DNA of 64,000 nucleotides, taken from Frateuria_A yonginensis (GTDB lineage: Bacteria; Pseudomonadota; Gammaproteobacteria; Xanthomonadales; Rhodanobacteraceae). The stretch spans positions 84,948-148,947 of the forward strand of contig NZ_JBBBNY010000008.1 of assembly GCF_037137055.1 (NCBI RefSeq), written 5' to 3'. The position numbers were made by a program, and so were the translations under genes. The stretch's first letter is position 1; each line of letters begins with the position of its first letter. This document shows positions 27,484 through 36,753 of the stretch, one piece after another. The notes beneath the pieces were generated by a model. It saw nothing but the letters and a program-made list of their open reading frames with translations, was not told the DNA's origin and searched no databases.

Positions 27484-28335
27484 GGAGGCGCGGGCTTCGG
27501 CGGCCTCGAGCGTGTTTTCCATCAGCGTGGCCACGGTCATCGGGCCGACGCCGCCCGGCACCGGCGTGATCCAGCTGGCGCGCTCGGCCGCCGGGGCGAA
27601 CTCGACGTCGCCCACCAGCCGCCCGTCGTCCAGCCGGTTGATGCCAACGTCGATCACCACCGCGCCCGGCTTGATCCACTCGCCCTTGACCAGCCCCGGC
27701 TTGCCCACCGCGACGATCACGATGTCGGCCTGGCGCACGTAGCTCTCCAGGTCGCGGGTGAAGCGATGACAGCAGGTGGTGGTGCAGCCGGCGATCAGCA
27801 GTTCCAGCGCCAGCGGGCGGCCGACGTGGTTGGACACGCCCACCACCACCGCGTGCTGGCCGCGCACCGGGCGGTCGGTGTGCCCGAGCAGGGTCATCAC
27901 GCCCTTGGGCGTGCACGGTCGAAGGCCGAAGCGGCGCAGTGCCAGGCGGCCGACGTTCACCGCCTGGAAGCCGTCCACGTCCTTGCCGGCATCGATGCGA
28001 TCGACCAGCGCATCCTCGTCGATGTGCGGCGGCAGCGGCGACTGCACCAGGATGCCGTGCACGGCCGGATCGACATTGAGCCGGTCGATCAGCGCGAACA
28101 GTTCTGCCTGGGTGGTGCTGGCCGGCAGGTCGAAATCGAAGGAACGGAAGCCCACCTGGTGGCAGGCCTTGCGCTTGTTGCGCACGTACACCGACGAGGC
28201 GGCGTCGTCGCCCACCAGCACCACCGCCAGCCCCGGCTCGGGCAGGCCCTGCGCCTTGCGTTCGGCGACGCGGCGGCCCACGCGATCCAGCAGTTCCTGC
28301 GCGATGCGTTTGCCGTCGAGGATGCGTGCGGCCAT
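27478..28335 (-). CDS. folD: Bifunctional methylenetetrahydrofolate dehydrogenase/cyclohydrolase
   Basis: A 285-residue enzyme that converts 5,10-methylene-THF to 10-formyl-THF via methenyl-THF with NADP. Signatures are the active-site region VYVRNKRKACHQVGFRS with the catalytic Lys in the YVxxKxK pattern, GILVQSPLPPHID, and the dinucleotide loop VVGVSNHVGRPLA, ending GVGPMTVATLMENTLEAA. The start MAARILDGKRIAQELL is preferred over one nine codons upstream because it matches the family N-terminus. A sigma70-like promoter lies just upstream. The stop lies inside a REP palindrome. Confidence 0.97.
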   Translation of the reverse strand: MAARILDGKRIAQELLDRVGRRVAERKAQGLPEPGLAVVLVGDDAASSVYVRNKRKACHQVGFRSFDFDLPASTTQAELFALIDRLNVDPAVHGILVQSPLPPHIDEDALVDRIDAGKDVDGFQAVNVGRLALRRFGLRPCTPKGVMTLLGHTDRPVRGQHAVVVGVSNHVGRPLALELLIAGCTTTCCHRFTRDLESYVRQADIVIVAVGKPGLVKGEWIKPGAVVIDVGINRLDDGRLVGDVEFAPAAERASWITPVPGGVGPMTVATLMENTLEAAEARASL

Positions 28336-28364
28336 AGGCTGATGCCTGCTCTGCAAAGGCATCT

Positions 28365-28393
28365 ATTATCCCGGGGTCGCCAAGCATGCACAA
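28365..28393 (-). promoter_or_regulatory. Sigma70-type promoter for folD
   Basis: On the - strand, TTGTGC (-35) and GATAAT (-10, five of six) are separated by 17 nt, placing transcription start about 20-25 nt before the folD ATG. It lies in the 69-nt divergent gap between folD and the GNAT gene. Confidence 0.5.
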
Positions 28394-28404
28394 ACGGACC
28401 GGCC

Positions 28405-28977
28405 GTGCCCATCCCTTTCGAGACGGAACTTCCCGAAGGCCCCCTGCTGATCCGCCCCTGGTGCGCGGAGGATGCACCGGCGCTGTACGAGGCGGTTCAT
28501 GCGTCGGTCGAAAGCCTCGGCCGCTGGCTGCCCTGGTGCCACGCGGGGTACGACCTCGCCGAGGCCCGCGCCTGGATCGCCCATTGCCAGGATGGCTGGG
28601 CGGCGGACGAGCACTTCGCCTTCGGCGTGTTCGAGCAGGCGACCGGTGCGCTGCTGGGCAGCGTCGGACTGAACCAGCGCAACCGCCTGCACCGCAGCGC
28701 GGCGATGGGGTACTGGGTGCGCCAGTCGCGCCAGGGTCAGGGCATCGCGCCGCGCGCCGCCCGCCTTGCGGCCCGTTTCGGCTTCGAGCAGCTGGGCCTG
28801 GCGCGGATCGAGATCGTCGCCCTGCCGGACAACCGCGCGAGCCGGCGCGTCGCCGAGCGGGCGGGAGCGCGCTTCGAGGCGATCGCGCGCCACCGGCTGT
28901 GGATCCGCGACCAGGCGCACGACGCCGCGGTCTACGCCATGGTGCCCGGCGACCTTGCCTGCCTCGAGCCCCCGTAG
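28405..28977 (+). CDS. GNAT acetyltransferase, RimJ/RimL type
   Basis: A 190-residue acetyltransferase of the RimJ/RimL ribosomal-protein acetyltransferase type. The N-terminus is LLIRPWCAEDAPALYEAV; the core has GSVGLNQRNRLHRSAAMGYW, the acetyl-CoA loop RQGQGIAPRAARL in a QxxGxA/G-like form, and the C-terminal IEIVALPDNRASRRVAERAG typical of this branch. The GTG start at 28405 is the only reasonable one, since the nearby ATG at 28385 is out of frame. Its substrate could be a ribosomal protein N-terminus or a small molecule. Its TAG stop lies in a REP palindrome. Confidence 0.9.
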   Translation: MPIPFETELPEGPLLIRPWCAEDAPALYEAVHASVESLGRWLPWCHAGYDLAEARAWIAHCQDGWAADEHFAFGVFEQATGALLGSVGLNQRNRLHRSAAMGYWVRQSRQGQGIAPRAARLAARFGFEQLGLARIEIVALPDNRASRRVAERAGARFEAIARHRLWIRDQAHDAAVYAMVPGDLACLEPP

Positions 28978-28995
28978 GAGCGGGCTCGCTCCTGC
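28974..28995 (+). repeat. REP palindrome overlapping the GNAT stop codon
   Basis: GTAGGAGCGGGCTCGCTCCT followed by GC. The 7-bp stem AGGAGCG/CGCTCCT has a GGCT loop. The TAG at 28975-28977 is the stop of the GNAT gene. It lies between convergent GNAT and der genes. Confidence 0.8.
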
Positions 28996-29020
28996 TGAAA
29001 GCGGGCGTCGGTGGCGGCGG

Positions 29021-30421
29021 CTACTTCTTGCGCCGCTTCATCTCGCGGATCATGCGCTGGCGCTTGCGCTGCTGGCCTTCGGTGAGCACGTTGCGGCGGC
29101 CGGCGAAGGGGTTCTCGCCGTCGCGGAACTCGATGCGGATGGGCGTGCCTTCCAGCTTGTAGCGCTTGCGGAAGAAGTTCTCGAGGTAGCGGCGGTAGGC
29201 CGGCGCGATGTGCTTGGTGCGGCTGCCGTGGATGACGATGGTCGGCGGGTTGGCGCCGCCCGGGTGGGCGAAGCGCAGCTTGGGCGCATGGCCGCGCACC
29301 AGCGGCGGCTGGTAGGCCTCGTAGGCCTTCTCCAGCGTGCGGGTGAGGTCGGCCGAGCCCAACGGGTGCGTGGCCGAGGCGTGCGCGCGCACGACAGCGC
29401 GCATCAGCTCGCGCAGCCCCGAGCCGTGCAGCGCCGAGATGAACACGGTCTTGGCCCAGTCGACGAACACCAGCTTGCGCTCGAGCGTGCGCTGGCACTG
29501 CTCGCGCTGATAGGAATCCATGCCGTCCCACTTGTTGACCGCGATGACCAGCGCGCGGCCTTCCTCGACCGCGTGGCCGATCAGGGTCAGGTCCTGGTCG
29601 GCCAGGTTCTCGCGCGCATCGATCATCAGCACGACCACCTGGGCCGCCGCCATCGACTGCAGCGTCTTGATCACGCTGAACTTCTCCACGCCTTCTTCCA
29701 CGCGCGCCTTGCGACGCACGCCGGCGGTGTCGATCAGCGTGTAGCGCTTGCCGTCGCGTTCGAGCGGCACGCGGATCGGATCGCGGGTAGTGCCGGCCAG
29801 ATCGGAAACGATCAGCCGGTTCTCGCCGAGCAGGCGGTTGATCAGGGTGGACTTGCCGGCGTTCGGGCGGCCGACGATGGCGACGCGGATGCTGTCGTCC
29901 TCGACGTGCTCCGGCGGCTCGTCCTCGTCCGGCGGCAGCAGCGGCAGCGCCGCGGCGACCAGGTCCTCGGTGCCGCGGTTGTGCGCCGCCGACAGCGGCA
30001 GGGTGGCGGCCAGCCCGAAACGGGCGAACTCGGCCAGCGCCTGCGGCACGTCGAGGCCGTCGGTCTTGTTCACGGCCAGCAGGATCGGCTTGCCGCTGCG
30101 GCGCAGCTCGCCCAGGATGCCCTGGTCCTGCGGCAGCAGGCCGTCGCGCGCGTCGACCACGAACACCAGCAGTTGCGCCTCGTCGATCGCCAGGCGCACC
30201 TGCTGCGCGGTGAGCGCGTCGATGCCCTCCTCCACGCCGGAGAGGCCGCCGGTGTCGACCACCACGAACGGGCGCGCGCCCAGGTGGCACACGCCGTAGT
30301 GACGGTCGCGGGTGACGCCCGGCATGTCGGCCACCAGGGCATCGCGGCTGCGCGTCAGTGCGTTGAAGAGGGTCGATTTACCGACGTTGGGGCGACCGAC
30401 CAGGGCGACGACGGGCAGCAT
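29021..30421 (-). CDS. der: Ribosome-assembly GTPase Der (EngA)
   Basis: A 466-residue protein with two tandem GTPase domains and a C-terminal KH-like domain, needed for 50S subunit maturation. P-loops are GRPNVGKST (residues 8-16) and GRPNAGKST (about 185), with DTGG and DTAGV as G3, and NKTD and NKWD as G4. The KH part ends ENPFAGRRNVLTEGQQRKRQ and a basic tail. It lies 26 nt after bamB on the same strand, in the usual gammaproteobacterial bamB-der order. Confidence 0.98.
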   Translation of the reverse strand: MLPVVALVGRPNVGKSTLFNALTRSRDALVADMPGVTRDRHYGVCHLGARPFVVVDTGGLSGVEEGIDALTAQQVRLAIDEAQLLVFVVDARDGLLPQDQGILGELRRSGKPILLAVNKTDGLDVPQALAEFARFGLAATLPLSAAHNRGTEDLVAAALPLLPPDEDEPPEHVEDDSIRVAIVGRPNAGKSTLINRLLGENRLIVSDLAGTTRDPIRVPLERDGKRYTLIDTAGVRRKARVEEGVEKFSVIKTLQSMAAAQVVVLMIDARENLADQDLTLIGHAVEEGRALVIAVNKWDGMDSYQREQCQRTLERKLVFVDWAKTVFISALHGSGLRELMRAVVRAHASATHPLGSADLTRTLEKAYEAYQPPLVRGHAPKLRFAHPGGANPPTIVIHGSRTKHIAPAYRRYLENFFRKRYKLEGTPIRIEFRDGENPFAGRRNVLTEGQQRKRQRMIREMKRRKK

Positions 30422-30447
30422 GCTTCAGCATCTTTCCTTGCAGGCGC

Positions 30448-31662
30448 TCAGCGCGCGCCGCCGAGGCGGTAGGCGCCGATGCGGCCTTCCACGTCCTCGA
30501 CGTACACGATGTCGCCCACCACCAGCGGCTGGGCGCGGATCGGCTTCTTCGACAGACGCACGCGGGCGGCCAGCGCACCGTCGGCGGTCTGCAGCCAGTG
30601 CACGTAGCCCTCGACGTCGCCGACCACCACGTAGTCGCCCTGCACCGCCGGCCCGCTCAGCCAGCGGTACTTGAGCTTGTCGTTCTTCCAGCCCTCGGCG
30701 CCGGTGTTCTTGTCGAACGACCACACCTGCGAATCGTCGTCCACGCCGTACAGCGCGTTGCCGTGCACCGCCGGCGAGACGTAGGTGGAGAACGGATGCG
30801 TCCACAGCGGTCGGCCGCTGGGGCCGTCCACCGCCAGCAGGTTGCCATGGTAGGCGGCGCCGTAGAGCGTGCGGCCGTCCAGCAGGATCGCGCCATCGGC
30901 GTCGTCGAGCTGTTCGATCTCGGTGCGGCCCTCGCCGCTGGCCAGGCGCTGCTCCCACAGCTTCTCGCCGTTGTCCAGGCGCAGCGCGACCAGGCGGCCG
31001 CCGTCGCTGCCGAAGAACACCACGCCGTTGGCGACCAGCAGCGGCCCGTTGCCGCGCAGGCTGAGCAGCGGCACGCTGGACTGGTCGTAGACCCAGCGAC
31101 GCTCGCCGCTGCCGGCGTCCAGGCCGTAGACGCGCCCGTCGCCGGTGCGCACCACCACCAGGTCACCCACGATCACCGGCGAGGCGAGCACCTCGGACTT
31201 GAGCGTGGCCTCCCAGCGCGGGCTGCCGTCCTTCGCGTTGATGCCGTAGACGTGGCCGTCCAGCGTGCCGACGGCGAGCAGGTCGCCGCTGACCGCCGGG
31301 CCGCCGGCATAGAAGGCGTCCTTGCGCTTCTTGTCGCCCCAGCCGAACCAGCCGTGGGTGCGCGAGCTCCTGGACCAGATCGTCTTGCCGGTGTTGGCGT
31401 CGAGCGCGACCAGCTTGCCGTCGCTGCTGTCAGCGTAGAGCACCCCGTCGACCACGGTCGGACGCAGCCGCACGCCGGTGTCCATCGCGCCGTCGCCGAC
31501 GCTCTCGCGCCACAGGCGGGTGACCTGCACGGTCGGCTTGAAATCCTTGTCCAGCGGCGTCGGCGGCTGGACGTTCTCCTTCTTGGCGTTATGGCAACCG
31601 GCCAGCGCGACCAGGCCCGCCACCGCGATCAACACAACCCGCTTCATGCCCACGAATTTCAT
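30448..31662 (-). CDS. bamB: Outer-membrane assembly lipoprotein BamB
   Basis: A 404-residue lipoprotein of the BAM complex, which inserts beta-barrel proteins into the outer membrane. The signal peptide is MKRVVLIAVAGLVALAGC with lipobox LAGC, starting at the sixth codon. The body is an eight-bladed PQQ-like propeller with repeats such as GKLVALDANTGKTIWS and GHVYGINAKDGSPRWEA. The first ATG (31662) overlaps the stop of the yfgM-like gene (ATGA). The internal Met at 31647 would give a more standard signal peptide and is a real alternative. Confidence 0.96.
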   Translation of the reverse strand: MKFVGMKRVVLIAVAGLVALAGCHNAKKENVQPPTPLDKDFKPTVQVTRLWRESVGDGAMDTGVRLRPTVVDGVLYADSSDGKLVALDANTGKTIWSRSSRTHGWFGWGDKKRKDAFYAGGPAVSGDLLAVGTLDGHVYGINAKDGSPRWEATLKSEVLASPVIVGDLVVVRTGDGRVYGLDAGSGERRWVYDQSSVPLLSLRGNGPLLVANGVVFFGSDGGRLVALRLDNGEKLWEQRLASGEGRTEIEQLDDADGAILLDGRTLYGAAYHGNLLAVDGPSGRPLWTHPFSTYVSPAVHGNALYGVDDDSQVWSFDKNTGAEGWKNDKLKYRWLSGPAVQGDYVVVGDVEGYVHWLQTADGALAARVRLSKKPIRAQPLVVGDIVYVEDVEGRIGAYRLGGAR

Positions 31663-32309
31663 GCACCCTGCTTCCCGGCCACGGCCAGATCGTCGAGTTT
31701 GAGTTGCAAGGCGGCGCGCTGCGGCGCGTCTTCACCCATCGCGGCCAGCGCCGCCTGGTAGGCCTTGCGCGCGTCGTCCGCGCGACCAAGCTTGACCAGC
31801 GCGTCGCCACGTAGTTCCTCGCGCAGCGCCTCGTAACCCTTGGCGTTCGCGGCATCGAGCGTGGCCAGCGCCTCGCCGGCCTTGCCGGCCGCCAGCTGCA
31901 CCTTGGCGAAGCGCAGCTCGATCAGCGGCTTGAGCGCGTTGTCGCCCACGTGCTCGCGCGCCCACTGCAGCGAGGCCAGCGCCTTGTCCAGCTGGTTGGC
32001 CTCGACCTGGCGCTGGGCGCGGTCGCTGGCGGCGAACACCGCGTATGGCGAGTTCGCATAGTCCTTCTGCAGGCGTTCGACGAGCGGGTCGATCTGCGAG
32101 TCCTTGCCCGCAGCGACCGCGGTCTCCAGTTGCTGGTAGAGGTTGGCGGCCTCCAGCGCGCGCGTCGCCTGGTGGTTGCGCCACTGCTGCCAGCCGAAGA
32201 TCGCGACCAGGCCGATGACGATGCCGATGGCGATGGACAGGCCGTTCTGGCGCAGCCATTGCTGTACGCGTTCGCCCTGTTCGTACTCGTCGTATGCGTC
32301 GAATGCCAT
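31659..32309 (-). CDS. YfgM-like ancillary SecYEG translocon subunit
   Basis: A 216-residue single-pass membrane protein. It has an N-terminal cytosolic segment MAFDAYDEYEQGERVQQWLR, a membrane segment ISLAIGIVIGLVAIFGWQQW-like at about 26-45 (read LSIAIGIVIGLVAIFGW), then TPR-like repeats in the periplasm. This is the YfgM/TPR_21 family, which associates with SecYEG and PpiD. The ATG at 32309 opens the conserved N-terminus. It is coupled to bamB by a 4-nt overlap. In many gammaproteobacteria hisS and ispG lie just upstream; here a 171-nt gap separates it from rodZ instead. Confidence 0.92.
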   Translation of the reverse strand: MAFDAYDEYEQGERVQQWLRQNGLSIAIGIVIGLVAIFGWQQWRNHQATRALEAANLYQQLETAVAAGKDSQIDPLVERLQKDYANSPYAVFAASDRAQRQVEANQLDKALASLQWAREHVGDNALKPLIELRFAKVQLAAGKAGEALATLDAANAKGYEALREELRGDALVKLGRADDARKAYQAALAAMGEDAPQRAALQLKLDDLAVAGKQGA

Positions 32310-32480
32310 GCAGATATCCGTGGGAGGCGTGCACCGCGGCGACGCGGGAGGCCGGCCGGGCGCGAGCGGAGTGAAATGGAAAAGCCCAAGGCCGCGCGCG
32401 AACGACGCCGGCCAATGCGCAAGCATACCCGATGCGCCGCCCACGCGGGCGGCCGGCACGCCGGGCCGAGGTAGGCCGGA

Positions 32481-33452
32481 TCAGGCGCCCGCGGGTGCGG
32501 GCTTGCCGTCGTGAACGCGGAAATGGGCGACGTTGGCGCGACGGAACGCGTCCAGCGAAACCGGCTGGCCGTCGATGGTCACCCGCGCACCGCTGGCGTT
32601 GCCGATGCGCACGTCGAGCGGCTGGTCGCTCTGCCAGCTGCGGGCCGTACCGGCGGGCAGCAGGCCGTACTCCAGGCGCGAGCCATCCGCGGCCACCACC
32701 TCGACCCAACTGGCTTCGTCCAGCTTCAGGCTGAGGCTGTGGCCACCGGCGAGCGGTGCCGGCACGGAGGCGGCGGGCGCCGGCCGCGAAGCGGCGAGAT
32801 TCGCGCTTTCCAGCCCCGGGAACGGTGCCATCGAGGCCATCAGCGGCTGCTCCTCCGCGGGCGCGGCGGCGGGCTTGGCAGCGGACGTGGCCGAAGCCGC
32901 AACGGCGCTGCTGGTGGCGTGGGCCGGCGCCTCCTGCTGCGCGACCGGGGTGGCGTCGAGCGGCGAGAGATGGCTCATGTCGCGGTCCAGCGTGCCGCGC
33001 ACGCCGAGCCAGATCATCGGCACCACGATCACCGCGGTCAGTACCACGTAGGTGGCGGCGGTGGCGTAGCGCTCGAGCAGGTAGCGCGAGTGCGAGATGC
33101 CGCCGGTCGCCACGAGCGTGGGCGTGGTGCGCTTGAGGCCGGCGAGCTCGGTCTGGATCGACGCCTCGTCCAGGCCCAGGTGGCGGGCGTACTTGGTGAT
33201 GTAGCTGGCAAGGTAGACGGCGTAGTCGATGCCTTCGCGCTGGTCGCTTTCCAGCTGGCGCAGCACGCGTGCCGGCAACTTGAGCGCGTGGGCGCAGGTT
33301 TCGATGTCCCAGCCGCGGGCTTCGCGGGCGGCGCGCAGGCGGCCGCCGAAACTGGTCTGCTCGAACGACTGGCCATCCATCGTCGCCGCGTAGGCGAACA
33401 GGTCAATCGCGCGGTGGGTGGATCCGGCTGGATTGGACTGCTGGTGGGTCAT
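32481..33452 (-). CDS. rodZ: Cell-shape protein RodZ
   Basis: A 323-residue bitopic protein that links MreB to the elongasome. The N-terminal cytosolic HTH is FGGRLRAAREARGWDIETCA with LKLPARVLRQLESD. The membrane segment is YVVLTAVIVVPMIWLGV (about 145-161). An Ala/Pro-rich periplasmic linker follows, then a DUF4115 beta domain (SLKLDEASWVEVVAADGSRL, ending VAHFRVHDGKPAPAGA). The start MTHQQSNPAGSTHRAIDLF overlaps the pilF stop (ATGA). The extra 30 residues before the HTH are longer than in E. coli. Confidence 0.94.
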   Translation of the reverse strand: MTHQQSNPAGSTHRAIDLFAYAATMDGQSFEQTSFGGRLRAAREARGWDIETCAHALKLPARVLRQLESDQREGIDYAVYLASYITKYARHLGLDEASIQTELAGLKRTTPTLVATGGISHSRYLLERYATAATYVVLTAVIVVPMIWLGVRGTLDRDMSHLSPLDATPVAQQEAPAHATSSAVAASATSAAKPAAAPAEEQPLMASMAPFPGLESANLAASRPAPAASVPAPLAGGHSLSLKLDEASWVEVVAADGSRLEYGLLPAGTARSWQSDQPLDVRIGNASGARVTIDGQPVSLDAFRRANVAHFRVHDGKPAPAGA

Positions 33453-34223
33453 GGGCTGACGGGTGCGTCGAGGGCGCGAGCCTGTTCCGAGTCCGGGAAC
33501 TGGCTCTGCAGTCGCCTGCGGTAGTTCTGGGCAGCGTCCGTGTTGCCCAGGCGGGTTTCGATGTCGTAGCCGAGCTTGAGGGCCTCCGCGCTGGGCTGGC
33601 CCAGCGCCTCGAAGCGCTGGATGAAGGCCCGCGCACGGAACGCGTCGTTGTCCAGGTAGAGCACCCGGGCCAGGTGCAGCAGCGCGTCGCCGTTCTGCGG
33701 GTTCGCGCTGAGCGCCTTGCGCAGGCTCGCCTCGGCGCCGGCGCGGTCGTTCATGCGCAGCTGGCAGATGCCCTCGTTGGTCAGGGCCACGTCCGGGGTC
33801 GTGTAGAACGGGTCCTTGAGCGCCTTCTGGAAGTAACCGATCGCCTCGGCTCCCTTGCCGATGCGGCACAGGAAGGTACCCAGGTTGTTGTTCGGGCCGC
33901 CCTTGTCCGGCTCCAGCTGTACCGCGCGGCGGTAGTGCTGCTCGGCCTGCTCGGGCCGGTTGATGCGCTCGTCCAGGACGGCCATCACCGTGTGCGCCGG
34001 GGCGTAGTTGTCGTCGAACTGCAGGGCCTTGGTGAGCTTCTCCATGGCCGTCTTCAGGTCGCCGTTGGCCATGTACTGCTGGCCCAGCTCGGTGTGGATG
34101 CGGGCGGCGTCCTCGGCCTCCTGGCCCTTGTTGTTCTGCGACAGCCGGCCGCCGAGCCCGTCGTCGGTGCTCGTGGTGACGCATCCGGCCAATGCCAGCG
34201 CGAGCGCTGCCCCCATCCAGCGA

Positions 34224-34234
<11 letters not shown>
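33449..34234 (-). CDS. pilF: Type IV pilus biogenesis/stability lipoprotein PilF (PilW)
   Basis: A 261-residue lipoprotein with signal MRLDRWMGAALALALAGC and lipobox LAGC, followed by about six TPRs (ARIHTELGQQYMANGDLKTA, NNNLGTFLCRIGKGAEAIGY and so on). PilF pilots secretin PilQ to the outer membrane and stabilises its multimer. The gene overlaps rlmN by 11 nt upstream and rodZ by 4 nt downstream, the same neighbourhood as in Pseudomonas and Xanthomonas. No other pilus gene is in the window, as is usual. Confidence 0.94.
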
Positions 34235-35360
<1,126 letters not shown>

Positions 35361-35420
35361 CTGGAAAGCGCGGTTCTGGAGGACCGCTTTCGACCTTCGC
35401 GCCGCGATGGGCGCTCAACG

Positions 35421-35846
35421 TTACCTGGGGGAGACTTCCGTCTCCGCGAAGAAGTAGGCGATCTCCATCCTGGCGGTTTCGGCGGCGTCGGAGCCGTGCA
35501 CCGCGTTGGCGTCGATCGAGTCGGCGAAATCCGCGCGAATCGTGCCCGGCGCGGCGTCCTTGGGGTTGGTGGCGCCCATCAGTTCGCGGTTCCTGGCGAT
35601 GGCGCCCTCGCCCTGCAGCACCTGGATCATCACCGGGCCGGAGATCATGAACTCGACCAGCGCGTTGAAGAACGGGCGCTCCTTGTGCACCGCGTAGAAG
35701 CCCTCGGCTTCCTTGCGCGACAGCTGCTTCATCTTCGCCGCGACGACCTTCAGGCCGGCCTGCTCGAATCGGGTATAGATCTGGCCGATCACGTTCTTGG
35801 CGACGGCATCGGGCTTGATGATGGAAAGGGTGCGCTCCAGCGCCAT
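35421..35846 (-). CDS. ndk: Nucleoside diphosphate kinase
   Basis: A 141-residue enzyme that balances NTP and dNTP pools by transferring the gamma-phosphate via a phospho-His. Signatures are ERTLSIIKPDAVAKN at the N-terminus and the active-site His in DANAVHGSDA (about residue 117). Length is standard. The ribosome site CCGGAGC lies upstream of the ATG. The 60-nt gap to rlmN suggests co-transcription. Two dyad-symmetric elements sit in its upstream region (35881-35939). Confidence 0.97.
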   Translation of the reverse strand: MALERTLSIIKPDAVAKNVIGQIYTRFEQAGLKVVAAKMKQLSRKEAEGFYAVHKERPFFNALVEFMISGPVMIQVLQGEGAIARNRELMGATNPKDAAPGTIRADFADSIDANAVHGSDAAETARMEIAYFFAETEVSPR

Positions 35847-35880
35847 GGTCTGCTCCGGAAAACTGGTATCTGAGTGGGCT

Positions 35881-35939
35881 ATCGGCAGGCTTGCCGATCA
35901 ATGTAGAGCCAAATCCGACACGAAATGCGGATTTAGCTC
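35881..35939 (-). promoter_or_regulatory. Two dyad elements upstream of ndk
   Basis: The first is ATCGGCA-GGCT-TGCCGAT at 35881-35898. The second is a 12-nt inverted repeat with one mismatch (GAGCCAAATCCG and CGGATTTAGCTC, 35906-35917 and 35928-35939) around a 10-nt loop. They are either hairpins in the ndk leader or protein-binding dyads between ndk and the divergent regulator gene. Confidence 0.4.
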
Positions 35940-35990
35940 ACGAAAGTTTGACAGATTCTAGCCCGATCGCAAGCGGACTGATCGTGAAAG

Positions 35991-36004
35991 CAAACGGCCG
36001 TTTG
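35991..36004. promoter_or_regulatory. PsrA-type operator, copy 1
   Basis: Perfect palindrome CAAACGGCCGTTTG, matching the PsrA consensus [CG]AAAC-N2-4-GTTT[GC]. It overlaps the -35 hexamer of the promoter at 36002. Its centre is 41 bp from the second copy, about four helical turns. Confidence 0.7.
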
Positions 36005-36031
36005 ACGGGTCGAGAGCCCCGCGCGTATGCT
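36002..36031 (+). promoter_or_regulatory. Sigma70-type promoter of the psrA-fad operon
   Basis: TTGACG (-35) and TATGCT (-10) are separated by 18 nt. Both hexamers touch one of the two operators, so bound repressor would block RNA polymerase. The expected transcription start is near 36038, about 35 nt before the GTG start. Confidence 0.65.
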
Positions 36032-36046
36032 CAAACGATCGTTTGA
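36031..36046. promoter_or_regulatory. PsrA-type operator, copy 2
   Basis: Perfect 16-nt palindrome TCAAACGATCGTTTGA with the CAAAC-N4-GTTTG core. It starts at the last base of the -10 hexamer and covers the likely transcription start. Confidence 0.75.
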
Positions 36047-36072
36047 TTCCTGGCCGCCGCGCCGAGGTCCGC

Positions 36073-36687
36073 GTGAACAGTTCCGCCTCCACCAAGGAAC
36101 GCATCCTCACCGCCGCCGAGTTGCTGTTCGCCCAGCGCGGCTTCGATGGCGCATCGTTGCGCCAGCTGACGGCGGCCGCCGGGGTCAACCTCGCCGCGGT
36201 GAACTACCACTTCGGTTCCAAGGACAAGCTGGTGGAGGAAGTGTTCCGCCGCCGCCTGGATACCCTGAACGCACACCGACTGGCCGCGCTGTCCAAGGTC
36301 GCCGGCCAGCCGCAGACCACCCTCGAAGACGTGCTCGACGCCTTCATCCGCCCTGCCCTGGCGCTCTCCAGCGACGGCAGCGGTTCCCTGTTCATGCGCG
36401 TGCTGGCGCGCGCCTTCGCCGAGCACGACGATCACCTGCGCCAGTTCCTGTCCGAGAACTACGGCCACGTCATGCGCCAGTTCACCGCCGAGTTCGCCCG
36501 GCTGCTGCCGCACCTGTCGCGCGAGGAGCTGTACTGGCGCATCGACCTGGTCACCGGCGCGCTGACTCACGCCATGTCCGGCTTCGGCATGATCCAGCGC
36601 AAGAGCGGCGTGAGCGAGACCGCCCATCGCGAGCAGACCATCGCCCACCTGATCCGCTTCGCCGCGGCGGGCCTCAGCCATCCCTGA
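36073..36687 (+). CDS. PsrA-like TetR-family repressor of fatty-acid oxidation
   Basis: A 204-residue TetR regulator. The HTH SLRQLTAAAGVNLAAVNYHF and the following GSKDKL closely match Pseudomonas PsrA, as does the ligand domain (SLFMRVLARAFAEHDDHLRQ, then RIDLVTGALTHAMSG). PsrA binds CAAAC-N4-GTTTG and is released by long-chain fatty acyl ligands. Two such sites lie in its own promoter. The GTG at 36073 is chosen because the family N-terminus (SSASTKERILTAAELLF) begins there; a TTG ten codons upstream lies inside the operator. The fadBA-like genes follow on the same strand, so autorepression would also control them. Confidence 0.88.
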   Translation: MNSSASTKERILTAAELLFAQRGFDGASLRQLTAAAGVNLAAVNYHFGSKDKLVEEVFRRRLDTLNAHRLAALSKVAGQPQTTLEDVLDAFIRPALALSSDGSGSLFMRVLARAFAEHDDHLRQFLSENYGHVMRQFTAEFARLLPHLSREELYWRIDLVTGALTHAMSGFGMIQRKSGVSETAHREQTIAHLIRFAAAGLSHP

Positions 36688-36753
36688 GCTTCGAGCCACG
36701 ACCGGCCGCGTGGCCGCAGCGTTTCCCTTTTCCTGTCCGTTCTGGAGAGAGCA

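Noticed and set aside
32310..32480. Hairpin GCCGCCC-GCGT-GGGCGGC after rodZ as a terminator
   Set aside because: Strong stem but no T-run, and it may equally belong to the promoter region of the yfgM-like gene.
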